This document shows, in pieces, positions 27,726-37,049 of a stretch of DNA of 64,000 bases. A program made the translations under genes and the position numbers. The notes below the pieces were generated by a model that saw nothing but the letters and a program-made list of their open reading frames with translations, was not told the origin of the DNA and made no database searches. Numbering within the stretch: position 1 is the first letter of the stretch; the number at the start of each line of letters is the position of its first letter. Origin of the DNA: Cellulophaga sp. F20128 (lineage in GTDB: Bacteria; Bacteroidota; Bacteroidia; Flavobacteriales; Flavobacteriaceae); NCBI RefSeq assembly GCF_023015805.1, contig NZ_JALKBA010000007.1:150374-214373 (forward strand), given 5' to 3'.

Positions 27726-30700
27726 ATGGCTTCTGTACAATTCAACTTCATTTCGGAGGGCGATAACAATCAATTAGAATTCAACAATGTTCTAATTGAA
27801 GTTACAATCCCAATATTTTCTTACACTAGCAAACGGACTGAAATTTTTCGCTATGCTAGTAGTCATATATCTTTTATGGCGTCACAAAACATTAATACTA
27901 ACACTTATAAAGTAAACTTACCTCTAGATGAACTATCTGGTAAAACTATCGAGGATATTTATGGCTTCTATTTATACCATTTTATTGATATCCTAAAAGA
28001 TGATGGAATTAATATTAATGATTATTCCTTTAAATTTAACATCACAATCAAGGATGACACTAATCAAATTATAGCCACTCGAGAGTTTGAAGGTATTTAC
28101 TATTTAAAATCATCCTATTCATCAGATTTTGACCGAAGATTTCATCAAGTAGAATATGAAAAATATATTAGTATTTATGGTGAGGCTAACTCTAAAAAGA
28201 AAGACGCACTAAACACCCAAGGCATAACCAACCTTTCCAATCAATATAATAAAAGAGTATTTTTAATTAACAAGGAAGCCTATGAATTATTCAAATATCT
28301 ATTTGACTCTGGGTATCCTGATAGAGATATTACCGATAAATTTGTTTTGGATTTTATTCAGGTTCTTGTAGATCTTAATGGAGATTATCCCCAATTATCT
28401 TCTGAAGAATTTACCATTGGATATACACAACTAGTAGATTTTTTCAAAAAAACAGAATACACAGTAAACAAAGAATTCTTTGATTATTTAAAAAATAATT
28501 TTAACAAATTATTTGATTTCCCTATAACTATACCTAAAATTGAAACCTTGGAAATAGGAGGTGAACTGCAAATTATTACGGAAGACGAACTATTAAAACA
28601 GGATTTGGATTTTTATGACCTCTTTATGGAATATTTACAAATAAATGGAAAGTCAAAAACCATCAAATACAACTGGACTTTAGCCCAAGACACAATAATA
28701 AATAATACAATAAATTTTAAATTTAGTAATGAAGTGCCCTTAATTTCTAACAATGTTTCTGGTCCAATTACCATAAGGGTAAAAGGTTATGATGGGGCAA
28801 TTTTATGGGAAAAAAAATATAATAAAGAGGATACTACCTTACAGAATCTTGATTTAAAAATTAAAAAATACCCCTCTGGAGAAATTGAAACTGACTCCAA
28901 TACTGGAAGACCTAAAAGTAATAAGAGATTAAGAGGAAAAGTGCTGCAAAATGGAAACAAATATACTTTAAATGAGCTTACTGTAGTTATTCAAGGGAAA
29001 AAGGGGGAAGATGAATTATTTAAAATCATTGGGTCTGCAATGACAGATAAATCTGGAAATTTCTCACTAGACTATCCGTACGGGAATTATCAAGTTGCCC
29101 AAGCAATGGTATCGCTAATGCCAAATAGCCCAGTAGATTTAGTAATTAATCTAGAAAATAATAATGAAACAATTTCGGATGATTTTATATTCTTGCTTTT
29201 AATTGACGAGGAAATTGTTGTGACCGACAAAGAAACGAATGAACACGACGATTGTGACTGTAATTCTAAAATTAGAGCCAAACGACTACCTGATCAAGAA
29301 GATTTAATTAATTCAGATGAATATACTCAAGATATTGGAGGCGCATGTCTAAATCTTTCAACTCCGAACAGGACTTTACGAGAATATAGCTACAACGCCA
29401 TTGTTCGCGTATCAGACCCAGAAGTAGCCAACTATGTTTTACAAAAAGTAAAATTAGGAAGGAAGGTACAATATAACCTAGTAGGTGATAAAAAAATAAT
29501 TACCCGTAAAGAGATAGATTTAAATAATCCGATTAGATGGGAAGATGCACCAGACGCCAAAGAAAACTTGTCCCTATATCAATCAGTCACTGTTGCTACA
29601 GGACATATACTTCACTATAAATCGGTTTTTAAGGCAGATGGCTATTCATTAGGCGACTTAGTCTACTCGCTACCGTTAGCCCCTGGTCAAAAAAAACAAA
29701 TCGTTGTATTTGAATCTTCTCATTCATTAACTGGGGCGGAATCACAATCTATCTCACAAGGGGAAAGTCTTTCTGCAGAATTAGTTAGTGATCGTTTTAT
29801 CACAGATCAATTAAGTGGAGGGTTAAATGAAGATGTCAGTGGCAGAAGTAAAGCACATACATCGGGAATGTCTGCGGGTATAGGAGCAAGTGCATCCTAT
29901 GGTGGTATTGGTGCTTCATTAGGAGTAGCAGGTGGTTTTTCGAATTCAAATTCGTCTGCTTCACAAAATAGCTCTAGGAGTATCTCTCAGTTTTTTGGCG
30001 AAAAATTAAGACAGTCACTTCAACAAAATGCAGAGAGCTATAGACAACTAAATGCCTCTGTAGTAACAACAGTTACAGAAGGACAAGAGTACGGGGTAAC
30101 AGCTGAAACAATAGCCAATCATAACCACTGTCATTCCCTCACTATGATGTATTTTGAAGTATTGCGTCATTATGCAATATATCAAGAACTTTCTCATGTA
30201 GAAGAATGTGTTTTTGTTCCTCTTCTTATGACCAATTTTTCCACAGAAAATATTCATAAATGGAAGGATATTTTAGCTACAAACCTACTTCCAACACCAT
30301 CAAATACCTATTTAAAAGCATTTTCTTATTTAAGACGACAACATCCATTATTAAGAGCTTTTGATGCCAACGAACGCATTAAAACAGATTATACTAGGGT
30401 CGACTTTCCAGATGGAACATATGCCGATGAAGTAATTTCTGAACTAACGGGATATTTAAAAATTAATGTTCATATCCCAAGACCTAAGACCCGTTTCGAT
30501 AGAATTTTATCCTTTCCTATAATCAAAACAACAATAACTACAGATGCGGGAATAGATGTACCCGGAACAATTCGTCAAAACATCAAGGATACTGTCATAG
30601 GTGCCGTTGCACCCTGCGCAGCCAAAGGCCCTAGTATAAAGCGGAATACTACTTCAACGGAGGTTTTAACTAGAGGACAAATTTTTGATATGTTTATGAC

Positions 30701-33700
30701 GTTAGATGCCAATTACGAAACTGTGCCTCCTGCTCAATGTATAAGGGTCAGTTTTGATGGTTCAAATGGAATAAATGTGTTTAACAATTTCGTAGGAATC
30801 GTGTTTGATGGAGATGAAACTCCAACTGAAATGGATTTTTTTGCTGGAATGGAAAAAGAGAAAAAATTATGGGAGGCCTATGCTAAAATATTAGATATGG
30901 ACCTAGAACAACTTTTTAGTTACTTTAACGGAAATGTAATTGCAGACTGGGATAGAATATTTAACGAACACATTGCGCCCCAAGTTGTTAGTAATCTCAT
31001 AAAAGATAGTTTTGGAAGTGGAGGAGCAAGAATATCTATTACACCCCTTGGAGATATTGATCTTACTGAACAACAAAAATATAAAGGAGGAAATAGAATA
31101 CTAAAATATTATATAAAGGATAATGGAATACCCGCAAATAAAACCCGTAAATCTATTGAGAAGATAAAAATTGATTTTACCTCTCCACTGACAGGCGAAC
31201 ATCATGATCTGTTTTTTAATTATATAACTTTTAATCTACATAGCATACAAATAAATTACAGGAGTGACTACCATTCTTCAACATTAGTCAATAGAAGTTT
31301 GAAAAATGATTTACACGATGACATTGAGAATATATTAACTCCCCTTAACTCTCTTGAGAAAAAGAATCCAAGAAAAGAGGATGAATATATCGTTAATGAA
31401 CTTATAGAACACCTCAATAGTAGCTTAGAACACTATAATAAAGTCTTATGGCGAAACTTGGATGCCGATAGACGCTATATGCTACTCGATGGGTTTAACA
31501 TTCAAACTTATACTTCAACTGGTCATAAATCGGTTATGCGTAGCTTGGCATCTGTTGTTAAAAATGAATTGGTAACAATAACAGGTAATTCTATGGTATT
31601 CCCGGTAGCTAGTGGTTACCGGGTAGGTCGAAATAATATGATCGAGGAAATAGGCGACAATTTATTCGTAGAAAAATCATTATTTGACTATTACAAACCA
31701 ATTACACCAATGCCTCCTTACAGGTTAAGTGTACCAACGCGGGGGGTATTTATGGAAGCCATTCAAGGTTCTTGTGATGCTTGTGAAATGGTTAAAGAAA
31801 ATTCTTCTCAAGATTGGGACAAATTCAGGACAGAAGATCCAACATCGATTGCTCCCGTAGTAACCCCAACACCCACTATAACAGAATACAAACCTGAATA
31901 TAAAAATTTTGCCACTCCTATGGTAAACATTCAAAATGCACCAGATGCGCCTGCACCTGCTGCGGGATTATCGCAACTCTCTGAAATATTAGGAAATCCG
32001 GGGGCTTTTAACGATATAACAGGCTTAGCCAAAAACCAAGATAATGCGATTAAAACTTATCTTTCAAATCAAGAAAACGCCAAAGCTTTTGCTGAAATGT
32101 CCAAGAGTTTAGCGACGCAACAACACAATACTCAGAATTCACAAGGAATTGCAGATGGTATTACACAAGCTCGCCAAGCTGGGAATATTACAGATGAAGA
32201 TGCACAAAACTTAACTAGACAGCATTTGCAACAACAAATCGATGGCGGAGAAAGTGTTAGAGAAACAGCTCAATTTGATCGTGAACAAAATAGACCATCA
32301 TTAGCTCAAACCGCTTCAGAAGCAGTAAGCAGAGGGCAAACGGTTCAAGCACAACGCACCGATGCTGATGGAACCCATGAGTCAATAAACGTGAGACCTT
32401 CTGAAGGAGCGCAACCGATAAATATAAGTTACCAGATTGATAGAATGACACAGCCTACTATGGGTTGCTGGGCAACCGTAGCAACAATGCTAATGAACTG
32501 GAAAATGAGGAGAAATAATACAATTGAAGAAGTATTAACAACAACCGGCAACAACTTAAGCCCTGCAATTGAAAATTACTACCTCGATATGTTTATTAAC
32601 CAAACAGGCTTAGCGGCGTCTGAAAAAAATCAATTCATTGAAGCCTTAGGAATGGAAGCTATGCCATCTGCTAGCTACACCTTACACCAATATTACAATT
32701 GGCTGAGCACCTATGGTCCTCTCTGGGTAACCATTGACGCCAACAGTTCTAGTGGATTTTCACCCCATGCCTTATTACTTTTCGGAATGGAAGGAGATTT
32801 AAATATTCCAAACGATGTAACCTTTAAATTCGTTAATCCCCAAAATGGTCAGGAGCAATTTGAATTTTTCGATGATTTTATAGAAATGTTCGAACAAATG
32901 GTAACTGATAATACAGGGAGTTTATTCTTACAAGTTGTTAGGTTTCGTGACCATTTAATTCAGCAATCAGAAGGTCAAAGCATTTCTAATAACACTCATT
33001 GGAACATTCCTTCTTCAACCGTAATTGATTATGCAATCCAGGTAGCGCATGACGAATTTAATACTTGGTGGACAGGAGGGTTGTTAGATAACAATACTAA
33101 TGGAATAGCAAAAGTTACTGAATATTGGTTGCCACTAAAAGGGTCGGTTTCTGAGGCTGAAGAAACAGCAGAACAAACTGCGCCAACACAAGTGGCTTGG
33201 AGTGCTGCATTTATTTCATATTTATTTATGAGGGCTTATTTACATGCGGTAGTTAGCCATTTTCCAAATTCGGCTACATTTAATGGTTATTCACTCGCTG
33301 ACTATGATACCTTTACCAATATTACTAAAAGAGTTTTATTAAGACATGCAAGCAGTTGTTTAGACAATTTAGGCATATTTAAAGCTAGTGGAAATCACAT
33401 AAGTTATATTTCAAGAAGCATGCAATTATCTGGAAACACAATCGCTTTATACAATCCTATAGATGAACCTGTACAATTAGGTGACTTAATTGTAAATGGG
33501 AGATCAGGAGCTTCGTATGACATAGATGATACTGGTAGAATTACCCCTTCAAGTGGCCAAAGTCACGTGGATATCATCGTGGAGATAGTAGAAATTGATG
33601 GAGATAAATTTGCAAGGCTTGTAGGCGGAAATACGACTAATTCCTCAAATAAAGTTGCTTATAAACTTCGCCCAATAGATCTTGATGGAAAATTAGTTCA

Positions 33701-33881
33701 AGAATCTAATGTAACCAATATTCCATTAGATGTAGTAAATCAAAATATAAGGGACAATATGACCGCAATTGGTTCTGTTGGTTACCATTCAATAACTGGA
33801 GTGCCTGGATTAATTAATGGAGCAGGGGATTATGAAAGAATATTAATTAGCGAAACCGATGTATTAGTTAGGTACTTATAG
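27726..33881 (+). CDS. Giant multidomain protein with papain-like cysteine peptidase and DUF2272-like domains
   Basis: A 2051-residue protein with no signal peptide or obvious membrane helix. In order: a beta-rich N-terminus (1-150); a helical part (160-300); a small beta domain like a carboxypeptidase-regulatory fold (about 400-470); a conserved-looking core around LPLAPGQKK (about 649), a Gly/Ser/Ala-rich stretch (about 710-750) and HNHCHS (about 799); a long mixed region to 1390 with two Cys pairs (CDC near 512, CDAC near 1349); a Gln/Ala/Asn-rich linker (about 1400-1560); a papain-like domain with the Q-x4-CWAT motif (Cys1581), SPHA (His1681) and NP (Asn1704); and a DUF2272-like domain with WSAAFIS (1825-1831) and His1947. 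Two terminal hydrolase domains suggest an effector or processing enzyme, but delivery and targets are unknown. It stands alone between tRNA-Phe and its own terminator. Confidence 0.75.
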   Translation: MASVQFNFISEGDNNQLEFNNVLIEVTIPIFSYTSKRTEIFRYASSHISFMASQNINTNTYKVNLPLDELSGKTIEDIYGFYLYHFIDILKDDGININDYSFKFNITIKDDTNQIIATREFEGIYYLKSSYSSDFDRRFHQVEYEKYISIYGEANSKKKDALNTQGITNLSNQYNKRVFLINKEAYELFKYLFDSGYPDRDITDKFVLDFIQVLVDLNGDYPQLSSEEFTIGYTQLVDFFKKTEYTVNKEFFDYLKNNFNKLFDFPITIPKIETLEIGGELQIITEDELLKQDLDFYDLFMEYLQINGKSKTIKYNWTLAQDTIINNTINFKFSNEVPLISNNVSGPITIRVKGYDGAILWEKKYNKEDTTLQNLDLKIKKYPSGEIETDSNTGRPKSNKRLRGKVLQNGNKYTLNELTVVIQGKKGEDELFKIIGSAMTDKSGNFSLDYPYGNYQVAQAMVSLMPNSPVDLVINLENNNETISDDFIFLLLIDEEIVVTDKETNEHDDCDCNSKIRAKRLPDQEDLINSDEYTQDIGGACLNLSTPNRTLREYSYNAIVRVSDPEVANYVLQKVKLGRKVQYNLVGDKKIITRKEIDLNNPIRWEDAPDAKENLSLYQSVTVATGHILHYKSVFKADGYSLGDLVYSLPLAPGQKKQIVVFESSHSLTGAESQSISQGESLSAELVSDRFITDQLSGGLNEDVSGRSKAHTSGMSAGIGASASYGGIGASLGVAGGFSNSNSSASQNSSRSISQFFGEKLRQSLQQNAESYRQLNASVVTTVTEGQEYGVTAETIANHNHCHSLTMMYFEVLRHYAIYQELSHVEECVFVPLLMTNFSTENIHKWKDILATNLLPTPSNTYLKAFSYLRRQHPLLRAFDANERIKTDYTRVDFPDGTYADEVISELTGYLKINVHIPRPKTRFDRILSFPIIKTTITTDAGIDVPGTIRQNIKDTVIGAVAPCAAKGPSIKRNTTSTEVLTRGQIFDMFMTLDANYETVPPAQCIRVSFDGSNGINVFNNFVGIVFDGDETPTEMDFFAGMEKEKKLWEAYAKILDMDLEQLFSYFNGNVIADWDRIFNEHIAPQVVSNLIKDSFGSGGARISITPLGDIDLTEQQKYKGGNRILKYYIKDNGIPANKTRKSIEKIKIDFTSPLTGEHHDLFFNYITFNLHSIQINYRSDYHSSTLVNRSLKNDLHDDIENILTPLNSLEKKNPRKEDEYIVNELIEHLNSSLEHYNKVLWRNLDADRRYMLLDGFNIQTYTSTGHKSVMRSLASVVKNELVTITGNSMVFPVASGYRVGRNNMIEEIGDNLFVEKSLFDYYKPITPMPPYRLSVPTRGVFMEAIQGSCDACEMVKENSSQDWDKFRTEDPTSIAPVVTPTPTITEYKPEYKNFATPMVNIQNAPDAPAPAAGLSQLSEILGNPGAFNDITGLAKNQDNAIKTYLSNQENAKAFAEMSKSLATQQHNTQNSQGIADGITQARQAGNITDEDAQNLTRQHLQQQIDGGESVRETAQFDREQNRPSLAQTASEAVSRGQTVQAQRTDADGTHESINVRPSEGAQPINISYQIDRMTQPTMGCWATVATMLMNWKMRRNNTIEEVLTTTGNNLSPAIENYYLDMFINQTGLAASEKNQFIEALGMEAMPSASYTLHQYYNWLSTYGPLWVTIDANSSSGFSPHALLLFGMEGDLNIPNDVTFKFVNPQNGQEQFEFFDDFIEMFEQMVTDNTGSLFLQVVRFRDHLIQQSEGQSISNNTHWNIPSSTVIDYAIQVAHDEFNTWWTGGLLDNNTNGIAKVTEYWLPLKGSVSEAEETAEQTAPTQVAWSAAFISYLFMRAYLHAVVSHFPNSATFNGYSLADYDTFTNITKRVLLRHASSCLDNLGIFKASGNHISYISRSMQLSGNTIALYNPIDEPVQLGDLIVNGRSGASYDIDDTGRITPSSGQSHVDIIVEIVEIDGDKFARLVGGNTTNSSNKVAYKLRPIDLDGKLVQESNVTNIPLDVVNQNIRDNMTAIGSVGYHSITGVPGLINGAGDYERILISETDVLVRYL

Positions 33882-33925
33882 CTACAGTTAAATTATATAT
33901 AGATAGAATTTTAATATCCAAACCT

Positions 33926-33955
33926 AAAATGGTGGTTGCTATCGACCACCATTTT
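33926..33955 (+). terminator. Terminator of the giant gene
   Basis: AAAATGGTGGT (33926-33936) pairs perfectly with 33945-33955, which ends in TTTT, 45 bases after the stop codon. The stem can extend by one wobble and one GC pair into the 8-base gap. Confidence 0.75.
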
Positions 33956-34257
33956 CCACTAATATACGACTACAAATTTGCTCCTTTTTAGGTAACCTTA
34001 TATTTCAATAATTAATTATTATTTGTTTCAGATTTGGTGAAGCAATAAATTCCTTCATCCGTAATATACTAAACAATAACCCAATTTTTTATTTTGGAGA
34101 CACGAATACTCTACAAAACAGACTGAAACATCATCAAATTCACTATTTTAAATCAAATTTCACCAAAGCAGAAAACTACTGTGTTTCCATTCATACTGTA
34201 CCTCTCACTGCTAAATTAATTTAACAAAATTGTATCTTTACAAAAACTCGAGCCCCA
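33956..34257. other. Intergenic region with a start-less open frame
   Basis: About 300 bases without a confident gene. Frame + from 34012 to the stop at 34222-34224 is open for 70 codons with coding-like composition but has no ATG, GTG or TTG in a usable position and matches nothing I recognise; it may be a decayed gene end or chance. TTTGGTGAA (34033-34041) recurs inverted at 34159-34167. A TATCTTTA box (34233-34240), one base off TAnnTTTG, lies 17 bases before the rhodanese gene and is its likely -7 element. Confidence 0.4.
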
Positions 34258-34749
34258 ATGAAACAGTATTATTGTTTGTTTTTTGTTCTATTTTTAACCG
34301 TAAACAACTACGGACAATCGTCGATTAAAAAATTATTAAAAAAGCACAATACAGAAAGCATTCCGTATTTATCCATAGATTCCTTACTACAAAAAAGTGA
34401 TGTTATTTTATTAGACACAAGGGAAGAAATAGAGTACAACACAAGCCACCTTAAAGGCGCTATCTGCGTTGGCTATGACTTGTTTAACATTGAATCTATC
34501 ACTTCCAAAATTGAAAATAAAAATGCAGAAATTATTGTATATTGTTCTATTGGTATTCGCTCTGAGGATATAGGTGAAAAACTAAAAGCTGCGGGCTATA
34601 CCAATGTAAAAAATTTATATGGCGGTATTTTTGAATGGAAAAATAAAAATAATCCCATTTATGATGCTAATGACAATGAAACCAACAAAGTGCATACCCA
34701 TAGTAAGTATTGGAGTAGATTGTTGACCAATGCAGAGAAAATAAATTAA
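34258..34749 (+). CDS. Exported rhodanese-like domain protein
   Basis: Single-domain rhodanese (sulfurtransferase fold) with a signal peptide ending NNYGQ at residue 20, so periplasmic. The active-site loop is CSIGIRSE with Cys96, preceded by LLDTREEIEYNTSHLKGA (about 51-68), the standard rhodanese pattern. At 163 residues it is a one-domain form with a short His-containing tail. It opens the cluster of arsenosugar-type genes. Sulfur or arsenic/selenium oxyanion handling would fit, but the substrate is inferred only from context. Confidence 0.85.
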   Translation: MKQYYCLFFVLFLTVNNYGQSSIKKLLKKHNTESIPYLSIDSLLQKSDVILLDTREEIEYNTSHLKGAICVGYDLFNIESITSKIENKNAEIIVYCSIGIRSEDIGEKLKAAGYTNVKNLYGGIFEWKNKNNPIYDANDNETNKVHTHSKYWSRLLTNAEKIN

Positions 34750-34755
34750 CTATCC

Positions 34756-35379
34756 TTGAAAAAATCGAACCACAACCTCCTACTTATTTTTACGCGCAAC
34801 CCTGAACTTGGAAAGTGTAAAACGCGCCTAGCCACAAAAGTTGGCGATGAAATTGCATTGGATATTTACAAATTTTTATTAGCCCACACCGTTGCGATAA
34901 CAAAAAATGTGGATGCCACAAAACAAGTGCATTACTCAACTTCCATTTGGGAGAATGATATTTGGGAGAATGATATTTTTGACAAAAAACTCCAATCGGG
35001 CGAAGATTTAGGCATACGGATGCAAAATGCCTTTAAACAAGGTTTTGAAGAGGGCTATCAAAATATTATTGTTGTTGGTAGCGATATGTATGATATAGAA
35101 ACTAATGATATAGAAAATGCATTTGAACAACTATCTAAACACGATTTTGTGATTGGTCCTGCAGAAGATGGTGGTTATTATTTATTGGGAATGCGTATTT
35201 TTAACACAGCAGTTTTTAAAAATAAAAAATGGGGAACAGAAACTGTACTCAATGACACTTTAAATGATTTAAACAACAACACTTTAAAACTGCTGACACC
35301 TAAAAACGATGTTGATTATTATGAGGACATTAAAGATATAGAAGTGTTTCAGCCCTTTTTAAAAAATAGAATAGAATGA
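34756..35379 (+). CDS. TIGR04282-type glycosyltransferase (DUF2064), arsenosugar-associated
   Basis: Nucleotide-diphospho-sugar transferase fold: LLLIFTRNPELGKCKTRLA near residues 8-26 is the nucleotide-binding motif of the DUF2064 family, and IIVVGSDMYDIE with GPAEDGGYYLLGM (about 135-147) is the second signature. NCBI family TIGR04282 ties this group to arsenosugar synthesis. The start is TTG at 34756 (no ATG fits). An in-frame 15-base tandem duplication (34945-34974) gives WENDI-WENDI and makes the loop five residues longer. The stop overlaps the next start by 4 bases. Confidence 0.85.
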   Translation: MKKSNHNLLLIFTRNPELGKCKTRLATKVGDEIALDIYKFLLAHTVAITKNVDATKQVHYSTSIWENDIWENDIFDKKLQSGEDLGIRMQNAFKQGFEEGYQNIIVVGSDMYDIETNDIENAFEQLSKHDFVIGPAEDGGYYLLGMRIFNTAVFKNKKWGTETVLNDTLNDLNNNTLKLLTPKNDVDYYEDIKDIEVFQPFLKNRIE

Positions 35380-36197
35380 TTAAAAAACAATTAGATGAAT
35401 CTGTTGCCTATCTAAAAAATAAAGGATTCAATGCTCCCGTATTAGGTATTGTATTAGGAACAGGATTGGGTAAACTAGCAGACGAAATAGAAAACCCAAT
35501 AGAAGCACATTACAACCACATTCCCTTTTTCCCTTTGGCCACAGTTGAGTTTCATTCCGGAAAATTAATTTACGGCACCTTAGAAGGCAAAAAAGTAGTA
35601 GTTATGCAAGGTAGATTTCATATTTATGAAGGCTATGACTTACTAGATGTTACCTACCCCATTCGTGTAATGCATCAGTTGGGTATAAAACATCTGTTTA
35701 TTTCAAATGCTGCCGGCGCCATTAATTTAAACTATAAAAAAGGGGACATTATGCTCATTGAAGATCACATTAATCTTCAAGGAGGCTCACCGCTAGCCTT
35801 TAAAAATGTTTCGCTCTTTGGCGATCGCTTTGTAAATATGAACGAACCTTATGATCTTATCATGCGCAATAAAATAAAAGCAATTGCAAAGAAAGAAGGT
35901 ATTTCACTACAAACTGGAGTTTATGCTTCTGTTGTTGGTCCACAATTAGAAACCAAGGCCGAATACCGAATGCTTAAAATAATTGGGGCAGATGCAGTAG
36001 GTATGAGTACTGTACCAGAGGTCATTGTTGCTAATCATCTAAAATTACCCATCCTGGCTGTATCAGTCTTAACCGATGAATGTGACCCAGACAACCTACA
36101 GGCTGTAGATATAACTGAGATTCTAGAAATAGCAGGAAAAACGGAACCAAAAATGATCCGTTTGTTTCGAGAACTACTGAAAAGTATTGAAGCCTAA
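35376..36197 (+). CDS. Purine-nucleoside phosphorylase (trimeric type)
   Basis: Phosphorolysis of purine nucleosides to base and ribose 1-phosphate. Motifs: LGIVLGTGLGKLA (about 23-35, phosphate binding), VVMQGRFHIYEGYD (about 71-84), NAAGAIN, and VVGPQLETKAEYRM with GADAVGMSTVPEVIVA (about 184-217). The base-binding position reads VLTDECDPD, with Asp where the 6-oxopurine enzymes of this family have Asn, resembling methylthioadenosine phosphorylases. Length 273 is standard. It lies between two glycosyltransferases of the arsenosugar families, so its nucleoside could be an arsenic-containing adenosine derivative. Confidence 0.92.
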   Translation: MIKKQLDESVAYLKNKGFNAPVLGIVLGTGLGKLADEIENPIEAHYNHIPFFPLATVEFHSGKLIYGTLEGKKVVVMQGRFHIYEGYDLLDVTYPIRVMHQLGIKHLFISNAAGAINLNYKKGDIMLIEDHINLQGGSPLAFKNVSLFGDRFVNMNEPYDLIMRNKIKAIAKKEGISLQTGVYASVVGPQLETKAEYRMLKIIGADAVGMSTVPEVIVANHLKLPILAVSVLTDECDPDNLQAVDITEILEIAGKTEPKMIRLFRELLKSIEA

Positions 36198-36296
36198 AAA
36201 ATACTACAAATTCCTTTTTTTGTATTGCTCCTTAAAAAAAACAAAGCTGTGTTTGTTAGTTTTATAGAAATTGACAGACTTATAAGGTAAAAAATA

Positions 36297-37049
36297 ATGA
36301 AAATGAGTTTTAAAATAGGAATTACACTAATCTTGATAACGATCGTAGGTTTCTTTTACACAACCACCACTAATAAAGTAACCGAAATACCTTTTGGTCC
36401 CGCACCAAGTCACCAGACATGGAATGTATTATTGCAAAAAAATGTAGCTGAAAATGGAGATGTTAATTACAAAGGGTTTTTAAAAGATATCGATCAGCTC
36501 GAAGGATATCTTAGCTTATTACAACAAAATGCCCCAGCAAAAAATTGGTCTAAAAATGAAAAGTTAGCCTATTATATAAATCTATACAATGCAGGGACAG
36601 TTAAGCTAATTTTAGACAATTACCCTACCCAAAGTATTAAAGACATAAACGCACCATGGGATAAAAAAATAGTTGCCATTGGTGATGTTAAATTTTCCTT
36701 AGGAGCAATTGAGCACAAAATTTTAAGGAAGATGAACGAACCCCGCATTCATTTTGCTATCAATTGCGCCTCTTATTCTTGCCCTAAGCTTTTGAACAAT
36801 GCATTTTTAGCAAACACAATGGAGGAGCAACTGCAGACTGCAACAAAAGAATTTATAGGAGATGTAACACGAAACAAAATCACAACAGATAATGTACAGT
36901 TGTCTGAAATTTTCAAATGGTTTAAGTCAGATTTTACAGAAGATGGAACTTTAGTAGATTTCATCAACAAATACTCAAAAACGAAGATCGCATCAGACGC
37001 AAAAATTAAATATACAGATTATAATTGGAGCCTTAATGAAGCAAAGTAA
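36297..37049 (+). CDS. DUF547 domain protein, exported or membrane-anchored
   Basis: A hydrophobic N-terminal segment (about residues 5-24) is followed by a DUF547 domain, seen in WSKNEKLAYYINLYNAGTVKLIL (about 84-106), IEHKILRKMNEPRIHFAINCASYSCPKL (about 137-164) and a late KWFKSDF. DUF547 is of unknown biochemical function, though the conserved Asn, Cys and Cys-Pro pattern suggests a catalytic site. Members recur in arsenosugar-type gene clusters. It overlaps the following glycosyltransferase by 14 bases. Confidence 0.85.
   Translation: MKMSFKIGITLILITIVGFFYTTTTNKVTEIPFGPAPSHQTWNVLLQKNVAENGDVNYKGFLKDIDQLEGYLSLLQQNAPAKNWSKNEKLAYYINLYNAGTVKLILDNYPTQSIKDINAPWDKKIVAIGDVKFSLGAIEHKILRKMNEPRIHFAINCASYSCPKLLNNAFLANTMEEQLQTATKEFIGDVTRNKITTDNVQLSEIFKWFKSDFTEDGTLVDFINKYSKTKIASDAKIKYTDYNWSLNEAK

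Noticed and set aside
33882..34257. Possible attachment-site copy of the tRNA-Phe 3' end after the giant gene
   Set aside because: No stretch resembling the T arm and acceptor end (CCTGG-TTCGATT-CCTGGAGGCACC) is present, and no integrase gene is in the region.
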